Position numbers and translations under genes: made by a program
Source of the DNA: Acidiferrimicrobium sp. IK
Lineage (GTDB): Bacteria; Actinomycetota; Acidimicrobiia; Acidimicrobiales; Palsa-688
DNA length: 64,000 nt
Direction of reading: 5' to 3'
NCBI RefSeq assembly: GCF_025499425.1
Contig: NZ_JAIMCB010000003.1
Location: forward strand, 186,001 to 250,000
In this document: positions 23,976 to 33,484 of the stretch, piece after piece
Layout: every line of letters starts with the position of its first letter
Numbering within the stretch: position 1 is the stretch's first letter
Notes under the pieces: generated by a model
What the model was told of the DNA's origin: nothing
What the model saw: the letters and a program-made list of their open reading frames with translations, nothing else
Databases searched by the model: none

Positions 23976-25076
23976 TCAAGGCGCAGGCCAAACCACGGTA
24001 GACCCGGACTCCACCGCCGCCACATACTGCCCGGCGACCACCGTCTCGAGGTCCGGCGCCTTGGGGATCAGCTTGTCCGCCAGCAGCAGGTCGAGCTCCG
24101 GCTGGAACTGGGCGGTGGTCTCCGCCCCCACCCCTCGCCCAGCGAGCAGATGGCCGTCGACCAGCCCGCTCTCGACGTTCCAGCGGTTGCGTTCGGCGGT
24201 GGCGTCGAACCCGCTCTGCGACAATTTCGCCTCGTTGGCCAAGCAGCTCGCCACGTTGGTGTGGCACCACTGGTAGGCGTGGAAGGTCGCCCGCAGGAAA
24301 TCCTCGATGGCCGTCGGGTGGGCCTTGGCGAAGGAGGGGGCGGCGATCAGCGAGTTGAACGTGCCGCTGATGCCGTAGGCGTCAGGGTCCCACTCCCTGA
24401 CGTTGTAACCGTCCCTCCGCAGGGTCGGCACCTCGCTGGACTTGTATCCGGTGAGGGCCTGGACTTGGCCTCGGGGCAGGACCGTCGGGTCGTAGCCGAC
24501 CCCGACCTCTTTGATCTTCTTCACGTCGACGCCCAGCTTCTGGAGCATCGCCGTGAGCTCCGGCGGCATCACGTTTTTGTAGCCGAGGGTCTTGCCTTCC
24601 AGCTGGTGCAGGTCAGTGACCGACGCCATCGTGATCAAGGTGATGGCAGGGACGTTGCCGTAGGTGGCTATCGCCTCGACGGGGATCCCGGCGGCCACAG
24701 CACTCAACACGTCGGACGCCCCGCCCACCTCGGCGACCGCGGTCTGCCCGGACGCTACCGTCTGCGCTGCGGTGCTCGGGTTGCCGTTGCCCGGATGAAG
24801 CTCCACGCTGAGGCAGAGGTCCTTGTACCAGCCGTTGGCCGCCGCGGCGGCCACGTCGACGGTGCCGACCGTCGCGCTCCACTCAAACCCGCTCAGGTAG
24901 TTGAGGGTCCCCGCCGCCTGGTTCTGGCTGCAACGGGCGTGGCCGATCAGCTTCGGGGCGGACACGGTGGTCGATACCGGCGCAGAGCCTGAGGAGCTGG
25001 TCCCGCAGCCGGCCACGGCCACGGCGACGGCCGTGGCGATGGCGAGAAGACCGGAGCGGGTCAGGGGGGACGGCAT
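23976..25076 (-). CDS. ABC transporter substrate-binding lipoprotein, NMT1/THI5-like
   Basis: 366 residues. A signal peptide ends in the lipobox AVAGC. The mature protein has the periplasmic-binding-protein II fold of SsuA/THI5-like receptors: NGWYKDLCLSVELHPGNG near the start, VASGQTAVAEVGGASDVLSA, LEGKTLGYKNVMPPEL, and FLRATFHAYQWC. Such proteins bind sulfonates, nitrate analogues or pyrimidine-like thiamine precursors. No permease or ATPase gene lies next to it, so it is an orphan receptor in this window. Confidence 0.85.
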   Translation of the reverse strand: MPSPLTRSGLLAIATAVAVAVAGCGTSSSGSAPVSTTVSAPKLIGHARCSQNQAAGTLNYLSGFEWSATVGTVDVAAAAANGWYKDLCLSVELHPGNGNPSTAAQTVASGQTAVAEVGGASDVLSAVAAGIPVEAIATYGNVPAITLITMASVTDLHQLEGKTLGYKNVMPPELTAMLQKLGVDVKKIKEVGVGYDPTVLPRGQVQALTGYKSSEVPTLRRDGYNVREWDPDAYGISGTFNSLIAAPSFAKAHPTAIEDFLRATFHAYQWCHTNVASCLANEAKLSQSGFDATAERNRWNVESGLVDGHLLAGRGVGAETTAQFQPELDLLLADKLIPKAPDLETVVAGQYVAAVESGSTVVWPAP

Positions 25077-25145
25077 GGGGCACCGTACCCGGCCGGGGCC
25101 GGGCGGCAGCAGACGCCGGCTGGAACCTGCCGGCTGGAGCGGTGG

Positions 25146-25970
25146 CTAGAGGATGTTGACCGCTCGGGCGACGACGAGAGCCAGCGTCGCGAGCGCTATC
25201 GCCGACTGCCCGAGGAACATCATTTTCGTCCACACGGCCAGGGGCATCGTGTCGGTCGGGCTGAACGCGGTGGCGTTGGTGTAGGACACGTAGAGGTAGT
25301 CGAAGAACATCGGCCTCCAGTCCTCTGGCGCCAGGTGGTCCTGGGTCATCTGCGGGAAGAGCAGGTCCGGGTAGGGGCGCAGCGCCGCGGCCCGGGCGAC
25401 TGGCCCGCCCCGATCCCACTCCCAGTACCAGAGCGCAAACACGATGATGTTGGTCAGGTAGATGCTGGTGCCCGACGCCAGCAGAGGTCCCGCGACCTTG
25501 CCCTCCGTGCCGTTGATGATCCCCCGGATCAGCTCGAATGACGACCACCCGTTGGCGAGGGACGTGAGGGCGATCAGTGCGATGCTGGCTCCCCGCAGCG
25601 CCCGGCTGCGCCGGTCGATGTGCCGGGGGTTGGCCGCGGTCAACCCGACCACCAGCGCGGCCTCCAAGCCGGGCAGCAGCCACTCGGGGCCAATGGTGAG
25701 CCGCTGGGGCAGCGCGACTTGAAGCAGGATGGCCACCACCAAGGCGGTGGCGACCGGCCAGCGTTCTTCTCCCGCCGCGGGGCGGCTCCACCCGGGAGCG
25801 AGCCGCCCTCCGGGGCGGGGTCGCATCGCTCGAGCATCGCCTTCGATGATCCGCTCCAGGCTCTCGAGGTGCTCCCGGAGGGCGGACACCGCGTGGGTTA
25901 TCTCGTGCGGGGCGGGCACGGGAGGTGGCCGCTCCCGGTCGCCGCCTGTCGGGTCGGGCACGTCGGTCAT
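25146..25970 (-). CDS. Membrane protein, DUF1345-like
   Basis: 274 residues. A soluble Pro-rich and coiled-coil N-terminal part (1-70) is followed by about five transmembrane helices. The last section (MFFDYLYVSYTNATAFSPTD, then a final helix) resembles DUF1345, whose C-terminal part recalls ion-channel pore regions. Function is not established. It lies 69 bases upstream of the lipoprotein gene on the same strand and may be transcribed with it. Confidence 0.65.
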   Translation of the reverse strand: MTDVPDPTGGDRERPPPVPAPHEITHAVSALREHLESLERIIEGDARAMRPRPGGRLAPGWSRPAAGEERWPVATALVVAILLQVALPQRLTIGPEWLLPGLEAALVVGLTAANPRHIDRRSRALRGASIALIALTSLANGWSSFELIRGIINGTEGKVAGPLLASGTSIYLTNIIVFALWYWEWDRGGPVARAAALRPYPDLLFPQMTQDHLAPEDWRPMFFDYLYVSYTNATAFSPTDTMPLAVWTKMMFLGQSAIALATLALVVARAVNIL

Positions 25971-26108
25971 GCCCTACATTGCCCGATCCGGTCCTCGTGC
26001 GGGCTCGGATCGCATCCTGGCCGCAACCCGAAAAGTCCGACGCGTGGTCAAGGAGGCCAGTCCGGCGGCCGACACCCGAAGGGGAATAGTCGAACAGGAG
26101 AGACCTCG

Positions 26109-26294
26109 ATGTCGGCATCGGCGACAGCCAGCAGCCTCCTCGGGCCCCCGGCCACCGCTGGCCGGTCCCCGACCGGGTGCACGGCGGATGGCTGCGCTTC
26201 GGTCGCTCCGGTGGTGTTAGACGGCCACCGCTGGTGCACCGAGCACGGGATCATCGTGCTCAACCAGACACCGTCCCTGCTCGACGAGTTGTGA
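26109..26294 (+). CDS. Small Cys-containing hypothetical protein
   Basis: 61 residues, with AGGAGAG eight bases before ATG 26109. It has C-x4-C (CTADGC) followed by WCTEHG, which could form a small metal site with His residues. No family is recognised. It is divergent from the DUF1345-like gene and ends just before the GAF-GGDEF-EAL gene, which may share its promoter. Confidence 0.5.
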   Translation: MSASATASSLLGPPATAGRSPTGCTADGCASVAPVVLDGHRWCTEHGIIVLNQTPSLLDEL

Positions 26295-26420
26295 CCGGTG
26301 CGGGGGGCGCGCATCGGACGAGGCAAGCGATCGTCGCCCGAGAGGTTGCGGGCCAAGGGGATTAACCTGGGGCAAGCGCCAGCTGACAGCAGCGACGGGC
26401 TGGGCCGGAGGGGGGTGCGC

Positions 26421-28305
26421 GTGGCTGAGGGCGACGATGCCGGCCGGATCGCCGGGCCAGGGTCTGACGCCGACGACGAGGCTCACGGCGTCGCTCTGGC
26501 CCAGGGGCGCATACTCCGCGGAATCGCGCAGGGATGGCACCTCTCCGAGACGTTGACGGAGATCTGCACGATGATCGAACGGCACGTTCCCGGCGGTCGC
26601 TGTTCGATCGTCCTCGTAGACCACAACGAAGGCACGCTGCACCACGCTGCACCACGCGGTGGCGCCGGGCCTGCCCGGCTTCTACGTGAACGCCATCGAC
26701 GGGGCGCCGATCGGTCCTTCGGCCGGGAGTTGCGGCACGGCCATCTTCACCCGGGCCGCTACGTGGGCGGTCAACATCTGCAGCGACCATCGGTGGGACC
26801 CTTGGCGGGAGGTGGCCCTGGCCGCGGGACTGCGCGCCTGCTACTCGTGCCCGATCTTCGATGCCGGAGGCGTCGTGTTGGGCAGCTTTGCGCTGTACTG
26901 GGCGGAGGCTCACCAGCCCGGACCGGAGGACCGCCGGAGGGTGGAGATGGGCACCGCCCTGGCGGCCATCGCCATCGAGCGGGCGCAGACCGAAGCGGCG
27001 ATGGCGCACGCCGCCAAGCACGACGGCCTGACCGGCCTGCCCAACCGGGCCTTCTTCCTCAGCCAGCTGCGGGAGGCGCTGTCGGGGCCCGGTGGCGGGC
27101 ACGGCGTCGCGGTCTTGTTCATGGATCTCGACCGGTTCAAGGTGGTAAACGACTCGTTCGGGCACGCGGAGGGCGATCGTCTGCTGGTCGCGGTCGCCGA
27201 TCGGTTGCGTGCCATCACACGGGACGGCGAGACGGTGGCCCGCTTCGGCGGCGACGAGTTCACGCTGCTGTGCCACGTCGGAGCCGATCCTGGCCACGCG
27301 CAGGTCGTCGCAGCCCGGGTCGCTGAGGCGTTGAGCCGCCCGTTCCCCGTCGGCCCTCGGCAGTTCCACGTGTCGGTGAGCATCGGCGTCGCGTTCGGAG
27401 ACGAGGGACGGGCCCCGGAGGACATCGTCCGCAACGCGGACCTGGCGATGTACCGCAGCAAGCAGCGAGGCCGGAGCCGGATCGAGACCTTCGACTCCAG
27501 CCTGCTGCTCGGGAGCCGTCAGCGCTATGACGACGAGGCCGCCCTGCGCCGGTCCATCGACGCCGACGACGTCACGCTGCACTACCAGCTGATAGCGAAC
27601 CTGGTGACGGGCCGCCCCACCGGCATGGAGGCCCTTCTCCGGTGGCGGCGCAGTTCCGGGGAGATGGTCGCTCCTCCGGTGATCGTGGCCATCGCCGAGG
27701 AGGTCGGCCTGATCGACCAGCTCGGGCTGCAGATCCTGGCCACCGCGCTCGACCAGCTCGTCGCCCTGCGGGCTGCCGGGCTGGTCGGACCGGCCTTCTC
27801 CGTGAGCGTCAACGTGGCGGCCGCGCAGCTGGCCGACAAGTCCCTGCCAGAAGCGGTCCTCGACGCCCTCCGGGTCCGCGGGTTGCATCCGGCTCACCTG
27901 CGCTTGGAGCTGACCGAGTCCCATCAGCTCGGCGAGGACCCGGAGACAGGAACGGCGCTGGCCCGGCTCAACGAGATGGGGATCCCAGTGGTGATCGACG
28001 ACTTCGGAACCGGCTACTCATCGATCTCCCGTCTGCGGGAGCTCCCGGTCAAGGGCCTAAAAGTCGACCGGTCCTTCGTGGCGGCTGTCGGCACCGACCA
28101 CGGTCGGGCCCGCCAGCTGCTGACCGGGATACTGGCCATCGGGCGGGCGTTGGAGCTCCCGGTCGTCGCCGAGGGCGTTGAGACCCCCGAGCAGCTCCAG
28201 CTGCTGCGCGACCTGGACTGCGGGGAGGCACAAGGGTTCTTTCTGGCCCGGCCCCAAGGCGGCGCCGATCTCAACCTCCTCCTCGCCACCCATCCCTCCT
28301 GGTGA
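26421..28305 (+). pseudogene. GAF-GGDEF-EAL cyclic-di-GMP protein, frame broken by 10-bp duplication
   Basis: The coding sequence starts at GTG 26421 (GGAGG at 26407) with a GAF domain (GWHLSETLTEICTMIE) and shifts frame at 26,636-26,655. The rest continues as the second half of the GAF (IGPSAGSCGTAIF), a GGDEF domain (RFGGDEF) and an EAL domain (MEALLRW, LELTES, DDFGTGYSS, VAEGVET). Both catalytic domains have their key residues. Removing one copy of the 10-bp repeat restores one frame of about 624 residues that reads correctly through the GAF domain. A shorter protein could start at GTG 26659. The state may be a pseudogene, a phase variant or a sequence error. Confidence 0.82.
26636..26655. 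repeat. 10-bp tandem duplication in GAF domain
   Basis: GCTGCACCAC occurs twice in direct succession (26636-26645 and 26646-26655). The unit length is not a multiple of three, so copy number decides whether the GAF-GGDEF-EAL frame is intact. With one copy the protein reads GTLHHAVAPGLPGFY. Confidence 0.9.
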
Positions 28306-28445
28306 GCACCGGAACCGCCGCGTAGGGCAAGAAGGCCCGTATCACCCGACTTCCGCGGGCCAATCGATGACCTTGGACCCTGGCAGCAGGGCCCCGCCCC
28401 CCAGGACCATCGGGGGGTGGGTTCTCACCCGGAAACGAGTGGACG

Positions 28446-30701
28446 ATGACATCGATCGCATGGTTCAAGGAACTGCACCGGTCCGACACTGTCCTGGCGG
28501 GCGGGAAGGGTGCCAACCTGGGCGAGCTGCAGCAAGGCGGATTCCCCGTTCCGGATGGCTTCGTCATCACCGCCGAGGCCTACCTGCAAGCGATGGACGC
28601 CGCGGGCGTGCGCAACCGGCTGGCGGAACTGGTCGCGAGCGTCGACAGCGACGACCGCGATGCGGTCGCCTCCACATCCGCCGAGCTGCGGCGGATCGTC
28701 AAAGAGTCGCCGCTGCCGTCGTCTCTGGCTTCCGAAGTCCTGGACGCCTACCACCAGCTCGGTCCCGACGCGTTGGTCGCGGTCCGCTCGTCGGCGACGA
28801 CGGAGGATATGGGCGGCGCGTCGTTCGCCGGGATGAACCAGACCTTCACGAATGTGCGGGGAGACGAAGCCCTGCTGGCCCGAGTCAGGGACTGCTGGGT
28901 GTCCACGTTCGGGGACCGGGTCATCACCTACCGCGGCGCGCAGGGGGTCGTCGCGGAGCCGGCGGTCGCGGTCGTTGTTCAAGAGATGCTTCATCCCGAC
29001 GCGTCGGGCGTGATGTTCACCGCCGACCCGTCGACAGGCGACCGCACTCGGATCGTCATCGAGGCCGCGTTCGGTCAGGGCGAGGTCGTCGTCGGAGGTC
29101 AGGTCCAGCCCGACACCTACGTCGTGTCGAAGGCCGGACCGGCGCTGATCGAGGTGCACGTCGGGCGAAAGACCCACAAAATCATCCGGGGGGCGGACGG
29201 CGACGAGCGCGTCGAGCTGTCACCCGCGCAGGCCGCGGCGCGGGTGCTGACCGACGACGAGATCTTGGAGTTGGCCCGCCTGGGCGCCCGGGTGGAAGAG
29301 CACTACGGCGAGCCGCAGGACATCGAGTTCGCGATCGACGGCGCCCGGACCTGGCTCGTCCAGAGCCGGCCGATCACCACGCTGGTCGAGCCGGCCGCCG
29401 AGACCGGCGCAACCCTCGTGTCCGGGCTGGGGGCCGCGCCGGGAACGGCCGTCGGGCGGGTGCGGGTCCTCGCCGTCCCAGCCGACGGCGCCCAGCTGCA
29501 GGCAGGGGAGATCCTCGTCGCACCGATGACCAACCCCGACTGGGTTCCGACCATCCGCCGCGCCGCGGCGGTGGTGACCGACGGGGGCGGCATGACCTGC
29601 CACGCAGCCATCGTCGCCCGCGAGCTCGGCGTGCCGTGCGTGGTCGGTGCCCGCAACGCCACCACGGTGCTGCGCACCGGCGAGGTGGTGACCGTTGACG
29701 GCCGCCGGGGTCGGGTAGTCGAGGGTCCTCCGCCGGGCGCGGGCACCGTCGCAACCGGCGCGGTTGCCCCTTTGATGGCCGCCCCCGCCGGCGCCGACGT
29801 GACCGCCACCCGGCTCTACGTCAACTTGGCTGTAGCCGCCCACGCCGAGGAGGTGGCCGCTATGCCGGTGGACGGAGTCGGCTTGCTGCGGGCCGAGTTC
29901 ATGGTCGCCGAAGCGCTCGAAGGCGTCCATCCGAGGAAGCTTCTGGCGGAGGGGCGACAGTCGGAGTTCGTGAGCCGCATGGCCGGATCCCTCGCTCGCA
30001 TCACCCGGGCCTTCGATCCTCGCCCGGTGATCTACCGCACGATTGATTTCCGTACCAATGAGTTCCGCGGGCTCGAAGGGGGAGCCGCGTACGAAACGGA
30101 GGAAGCCAACCCGATGATCGGGTACCGGGGGTGCTTCCGCTACGTGCGGGAGCCCGATCTGTTCCGCCTTGAGCTCGACGTCTTGGCCCGGGTTCGGGAG
30201 GAGACCCCCAACCTCCATCTCATGATCCCCTTCGTGCGGACCCGATGGGAACTGGAGACCTGCATGGATCTCATCGACGCCAGCCCGCTCGGCCGCCAGC
30301 GCGGGCTCCAGCGGTGGGTGATGGCCGAGGTTCCCTCCGTCGCCTACCGGATCCCCGAGTACGCCGCGCTCGGCGTCGACGGCGTGTCGATCGGATCCAA
30401 CGACTTGACCCAGCTCGTCCTCGGCGTCGACCGCGACTCGGAGGTATGCGCGGAGCTTTTCGACGAGTCTGACGCGGCCGTGCTCGACGCCATCGAGCGG
30501 ATCATCTCCGCGTGCCGTGCCGCCGGGATCACCAGCTCCCTTTGCGGTCAGGCCCCCTCCAACCGACCGGACTTCGCCGAGAGGCTGGTCCGCTACGGCA
30601 TCACGTCGGTCTCGGTGAACCCCGACGCGGTGGACCGGACCCGGGCGTCGATCGCCCGGGCCGAACGCCAACTGATCCTCGACGCGCTCCGGAGCCGCTG
30701 A
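28446..30701 (+). CDS. ppsA: Phosphoenolpyruvate synthase
   Basis: 751 residues. It forms PEP from pyruvate and ATP with release of AMP and phosphate. Order: N-terminal ATP-grasp domain ([28 protein letters not shown]), PEP-utilising swivelling domain with phospho-His in [15 protein letters not shown] (about H386), and C-terminal TIM barrel ([34 protein letters not shown]). Length is close to the usual 750-800. The next gene, porG, starts one base after the stop, so ppsA leads an operon linking pyruvate and PEP. Confidence 0.93.
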   Translation: MTSIAWFKELHRSDTVLAGGKGANLGELQQGGFPVPDGFVITAEAYLQAMDAAGVRNRLAELVASVDSDDRDAVASTSAELRRIVKESPLPSSLASEVLDAYHQLGPDALVAVRSSATTEDMGGASFAGMNQTFTNVRGDEALLARVRDCWVSTFGDRVITYRGAQGVVAEPAVAVVVQEMLHPDASGVMFTADPSTGDRTRIVIEAAFGQGEVVVGGQVQPDTYVVSKAGPALIEVHVGRKTHKIIRGADGDERVELSPAQAAARVLTDDEILELARLGARVEEHYGEPQDIEFAIDGARTWLVQSRPITTLVEPAAETGATLVSGLGAAPGTAVGRVRVLAVPADGAQLQAGEILVAPMTNPDWVPTIRRAAAVVTDGGGMTCHAAIVARELGVPCVVGARNATTVLRTGEVVTVDGRRGRVVEGPPPGAGTVATGAVAPLMAAPAGADVTATRLYVNLAVAAHAEEVAAMPVDGVGLLRAEFMVAEALEGVHPRKLLAEGRQSEFVSRMAGSLARITRAFDPRPVIYRTIDFRTNEFRGLEGGAAYETEEANPMIGYRGCFRYVREPDLFRLELDVLARVREETPNLHLMIPFVRTRWELETCMDLIDASPLGRQRGLQRWVMAEVPSVAYRIPEYAALGVDGVSIGSNDLTQLVLGVDRDSEVCAELFDESDAAVLDAIERIISACRAAGITSSLCGQAPSNRPDFAERLVRYGITSVSVNPDAVDRTRASIARAERQLILDALRSR

Positions 30702-30702
30702 C

Positions 30703-31284
30703 ATGTTCCAGGTACGGATCCACGGGCGGGGCGGACAGGGCGCGGTCACCGCGGCGGAGATCCTCTCGGTCGCCGCGTTCCTCGACGGCCACCACGCGCA
30801 GGCGTTCCCTAGCTTCGGCTCTGAACGAATGGGGGCGCCGGTCGTGGCGTTCTGCCGGATCGACCAGCGTCCGATCCGCAGCCATGACCCGGTCGTGGCC
30901 GCCGACGGGATCGTCGTCCAAGACGCCACCCTCCTCCACGAGGTCGACCTGTTCGCAGGCCTCCAACCGGACGGTTTCGTGCTCATCAACAGCGCCCGCA
31001 GCGCTGAAGACCTCGGCGTCGCGGACCTCGCGGTCGGCATGCCCCCTGGCCACCTCCTGACTCTGCCCGCCACGTCGCTGGCTTTGGAGCGCACCGGCCG
31101 GGCCGTCGCCAACACCGCGCTCCTCGGCGGCCTGGCCGCCCTGAGCGGGGTGGTGTCGCTGGCGTCGATCACCGAGGCGATCCGCCGCCGGTTCCCCGGC
31201 GAGGCCGGACGGGCCAACGCCGCCCTGGCCGGAGACGCGGCCGGTTACGTGGACACCCTGAAGGAGGAGCTGAGTCGTGCGTGA
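30703..31284 (+). CDS. porG: Pyruvate/2-oxoacid:ferredoxin oxidoreductase, gamma subunit
   Basis: 193 residues. Family hallmarks are HGRGGQGAVTAAEILSVAA at the N-terminus and FPSFGSERMGAPV. The gamma subunit completes the heteromeric enzyme that interconverts pyruvate, CoA and oxidised ferredoxin with acetyl-CoA and CO2. It lies between ppsA and porA with almost no spacing; its end overlaps the porA start by eight bases, with AAGGAGG preceding the porA GTG. Confidence 0.88.
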   Translation: MFQVRIHGRGGQGAVTAAEILSVAAFLDGHHAQAFPSFGSERMGAPVVAFCRIDQRPIRSHDPVVAADGIVVQDATLLHEVDLFAGLQPDGFVLINSARSAEDLGVADLAVGMPPGHLLTLPATSLALERTGRAVANTALLGGLAALSGVVSLASITEAIRRRFPGEAGRANAALAGDAAGYVDTLKEELSRA

Positions 31285-32472
31285 GCAGATCGAGGGTTCG
31301 CAGGCGATCGCCCGGGTGGTGGGCATGTGCCGGCCCCAGGTCGTGTGCGCCTACCCCATCACCCCTCAGACCCACATCGTCGAGAGCCTCGGCTTGCAGG
31401 TCAAGCGCGGCGACATCACCGGCTGCGAGTTCATCAACGTCGAGTCGGAGTTCGCTGCCCTGTCAGTGCTGATCGGTGCCTCCGCCGCCGGGAGCCGCAC
31501 TTACACCGCCACTGCCAGCCAAGGTCTGCTGTACATGACCGAGGCGGTCTACAACGCAGCGGGGATGGGCTTGCCGATCGTCATGACGGTGGCCAACCGG
31601 GCGGTCGGCGCCCCGATCAACATCTGGAACGACCACAGCGACTCGATGGCCCTCCGCGACTCCGGCTGGGTTCAGTTGCACGCCGCCGACAACCAGGAGG
31701 CCGTCGACCTCCACATCCAGGCGTTCCGTCTCGCCGAGCAGCTGTCGGTGCCCGTGATGGTCTGCGTCGACGGCTTCGCCCTCACCCACGCCGTGGAGGA
31801 GATCGACATCCCGGGCCAGGACCAAGTGGACGCCTTCCTGCCGCCGTTCGTGGCCCGCCAACGCCTCGACCCCGCCGCCCCGCTAACCATCGGTTCGATG
31901 GTCGGTCCCGACGCGTTCACCGAGGTCCGCTACTTGGCCCACCAGCGCCTCCGGCGGGCCACCGACTTGGTGCCGGCGATCGCCGCAGAGTTCGCCGGCG
32001 TGTTCGGACGGTCCCGGCCCGGTCTGCTCGAGACCTACCGTGCCGAGGGCGCCGAGACGCTGGTGGTCGCCCAGGGCTCGGTGACCGGGACGCTCTTCGA
32101 CGTCATCGACGATCTGCGCGATTCGGGGGTGCCGATCGGAGCCGTGGTGGTCACCGCCTACCGACCGTTCCCCGCGGTCCTCTCGCCGACGTGCTGCAGG
32201 GGGCCACTCGAGTGGTCGTCGTGGACCGGGCGGTGGCGACGGGGACCGGCGGGTTCTTGGCGGCCGACGTCCGCCCGGCTGTGCGACCGGGCGCCTCGTG
32301 CGCGTCGGTCATCGCCGGGCTCGGTGGCCGACCCGTGACCGGCGGGGCTCTGCGCCGCTGTTTGGACGACGCAGTCGCCGGACGGCTCGGTGACGAGACA
32401 TTCCTCGACTTGAAGGAGGACTTGGTGGCCGATGAGCTCTCGGACACGCTGGCGATTGGACGGAGCCGCTGA
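31277..32472 (+). pseudogene. porA: Pyruvate/2-oxoacid:ferredoxin oxidoreductase, alpha subunit, 2-bp frameshift
   Basis: The frame opening at GTG 31277 has the alpha-subunit pattern: AYPITPQTHIVE, ESEFAALSVLIGASAAGSRT, SQGLLYMTE, and APINIWNDHSD. It runs correctly to AYRPFPAV, then shifts. The expected C-terminus (LADVLQGATRVVVVDRA, GTGGFLAADVR) continues two bases out of phase. The break coincides with CTCTC at 32180-32184; one TC fewer gives AVLADVLQG and an intact protein of about 397 residues. As written, translation stops at 32338 after garbled sequence. A real mutation or a sequence error are both possible. Confidence 0.85.
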
Positions 32473-32473
32473 C

Positions 32474-33484
32474 ATGCCGTCCACCCCGGTCCGCTTCTAC
32501 CAGGTCGGCAGCTTCGCTGCCGGCAACCGGCTCCTCGACCCGTCCCTTCGGACCGTCCAGTCCGAGCAGGGCCGCACCAACTCGCTGACCTCCGGCCATC
32601 GGGCGTGCCAGGGCTGCGGCGAGGCGCTCGGGGCGCGCTACGTCCTCGACGCGGCGATGCGCGCCAGCGCCGGTCAGCTGGTGGTCGTCAACGCCACCGG
32701 CTGCCTGGAGGTCTTCTCCACGCCCTACCCGGAGAGTTCCTGGCAGGTGCCCTGGCTGCATTCCCTCTTCGCCAACGCTCCCGCCGCGGCGAGCGGAGTG
32801 GCCGCCGCCCTGCACGCGCAGGGTCGCGACAGCGTGCGGGTCCTGGCCCAAGGCGGCGACGGTGCGACGTTCGACATCGGCCTCGGCTGCCTGTCAGGCA
32901 TGTTCGAGCGCAACGACGACGTCCTCTACGTCTGCTACGACAACGAGGCGTACATGAACACCGGCGTGCAGCGTTCCGCCGCCACACCGCCCGCGGCGCG
33001 CACCGCGACCACCGAGGCGGTCGGTCCGGAACCGGGCAACAGCTTCGGCAGGGGCAAGGACATGCCGCGGGTCGCCATGGCCCACGGCATCCCCTACGTC
33101 GCGACCGCGACCGTCGCCGACCTCCACGACATCGAGGAGAAGGTCACCGCGGCGATGGCCGTGCGCGGCGCTCGATACCTCCACGTGCTGGTCCCCTGCC
33201 CCCTCGGGTGGGGAGCGCCGCCCGACCAGACGGTGCGCCTGGCGCGCCAGGCCAAGGAGAGCGGTCTGTTCCCGGTGTTCACCGCCCGCGACGGCGAGGT
33301 GACGGAGGTGTCGCCGATCCGCCACCGCATCCCCGTCGACGGGTATCTCCGGGCGCAGCGCCGCTACCGCCACCTCTTCGAACCCGAGGAGCGCACCGAG
33401 GACATCGCCCGGATCCAGGCGATGGCCGACGCCAACATCGCCCGCTACGGGCTGCTCGACCCGCCACAAAGGGGCCCCCAGTGA
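32474..33484 (+). CDS. porB: Pyruvate/2-oxoacid:ferredoxin oxidoreductase, beta subunit
   Basis: 336 residues from ATG 32474, one base after the porA stop. Thiamine diphosphate-binding subunit: the N-terminal RACQGCGEALGAR, then VVVNATGCLEVFSTPYP, GGDGATFDIGLG, and NEAYMNTGVQRS. These residues carry the cofactor and Cys ligands of PorB. Its stop overlaps the next start (GTGA), showing tight operon organisation. Confidence 0.9.
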   Translation: MPSTPVRFYQVGSFAAGNRLLDPSLRTVQSEQGRTNSLTSGHRACQGCGEALGARYVLDAAMRASAGQLVVVNATGCLEVFSTPYPESSWQVPWLHSLFANAPAAASGVAAALHAQGRDSVRVLAQGGDGATFDIGLGCLSGMFERNDDVLYVCYDNEAYMNTGVQRSAATPPAARTATTEAVGPEPGNSFGRGKDMPRVAMAHGIPYVATATVADLHDIEEKVTAAMAVRGARYLHVLVPCPLGWGAPPDQTVRLARQAKESGLFPVFTARDGEVTEVSPIRHRIPVDGYLRAQRRYRHLFEPEERTEDIARIQAMADANIARYGLLDPPQRGPQ

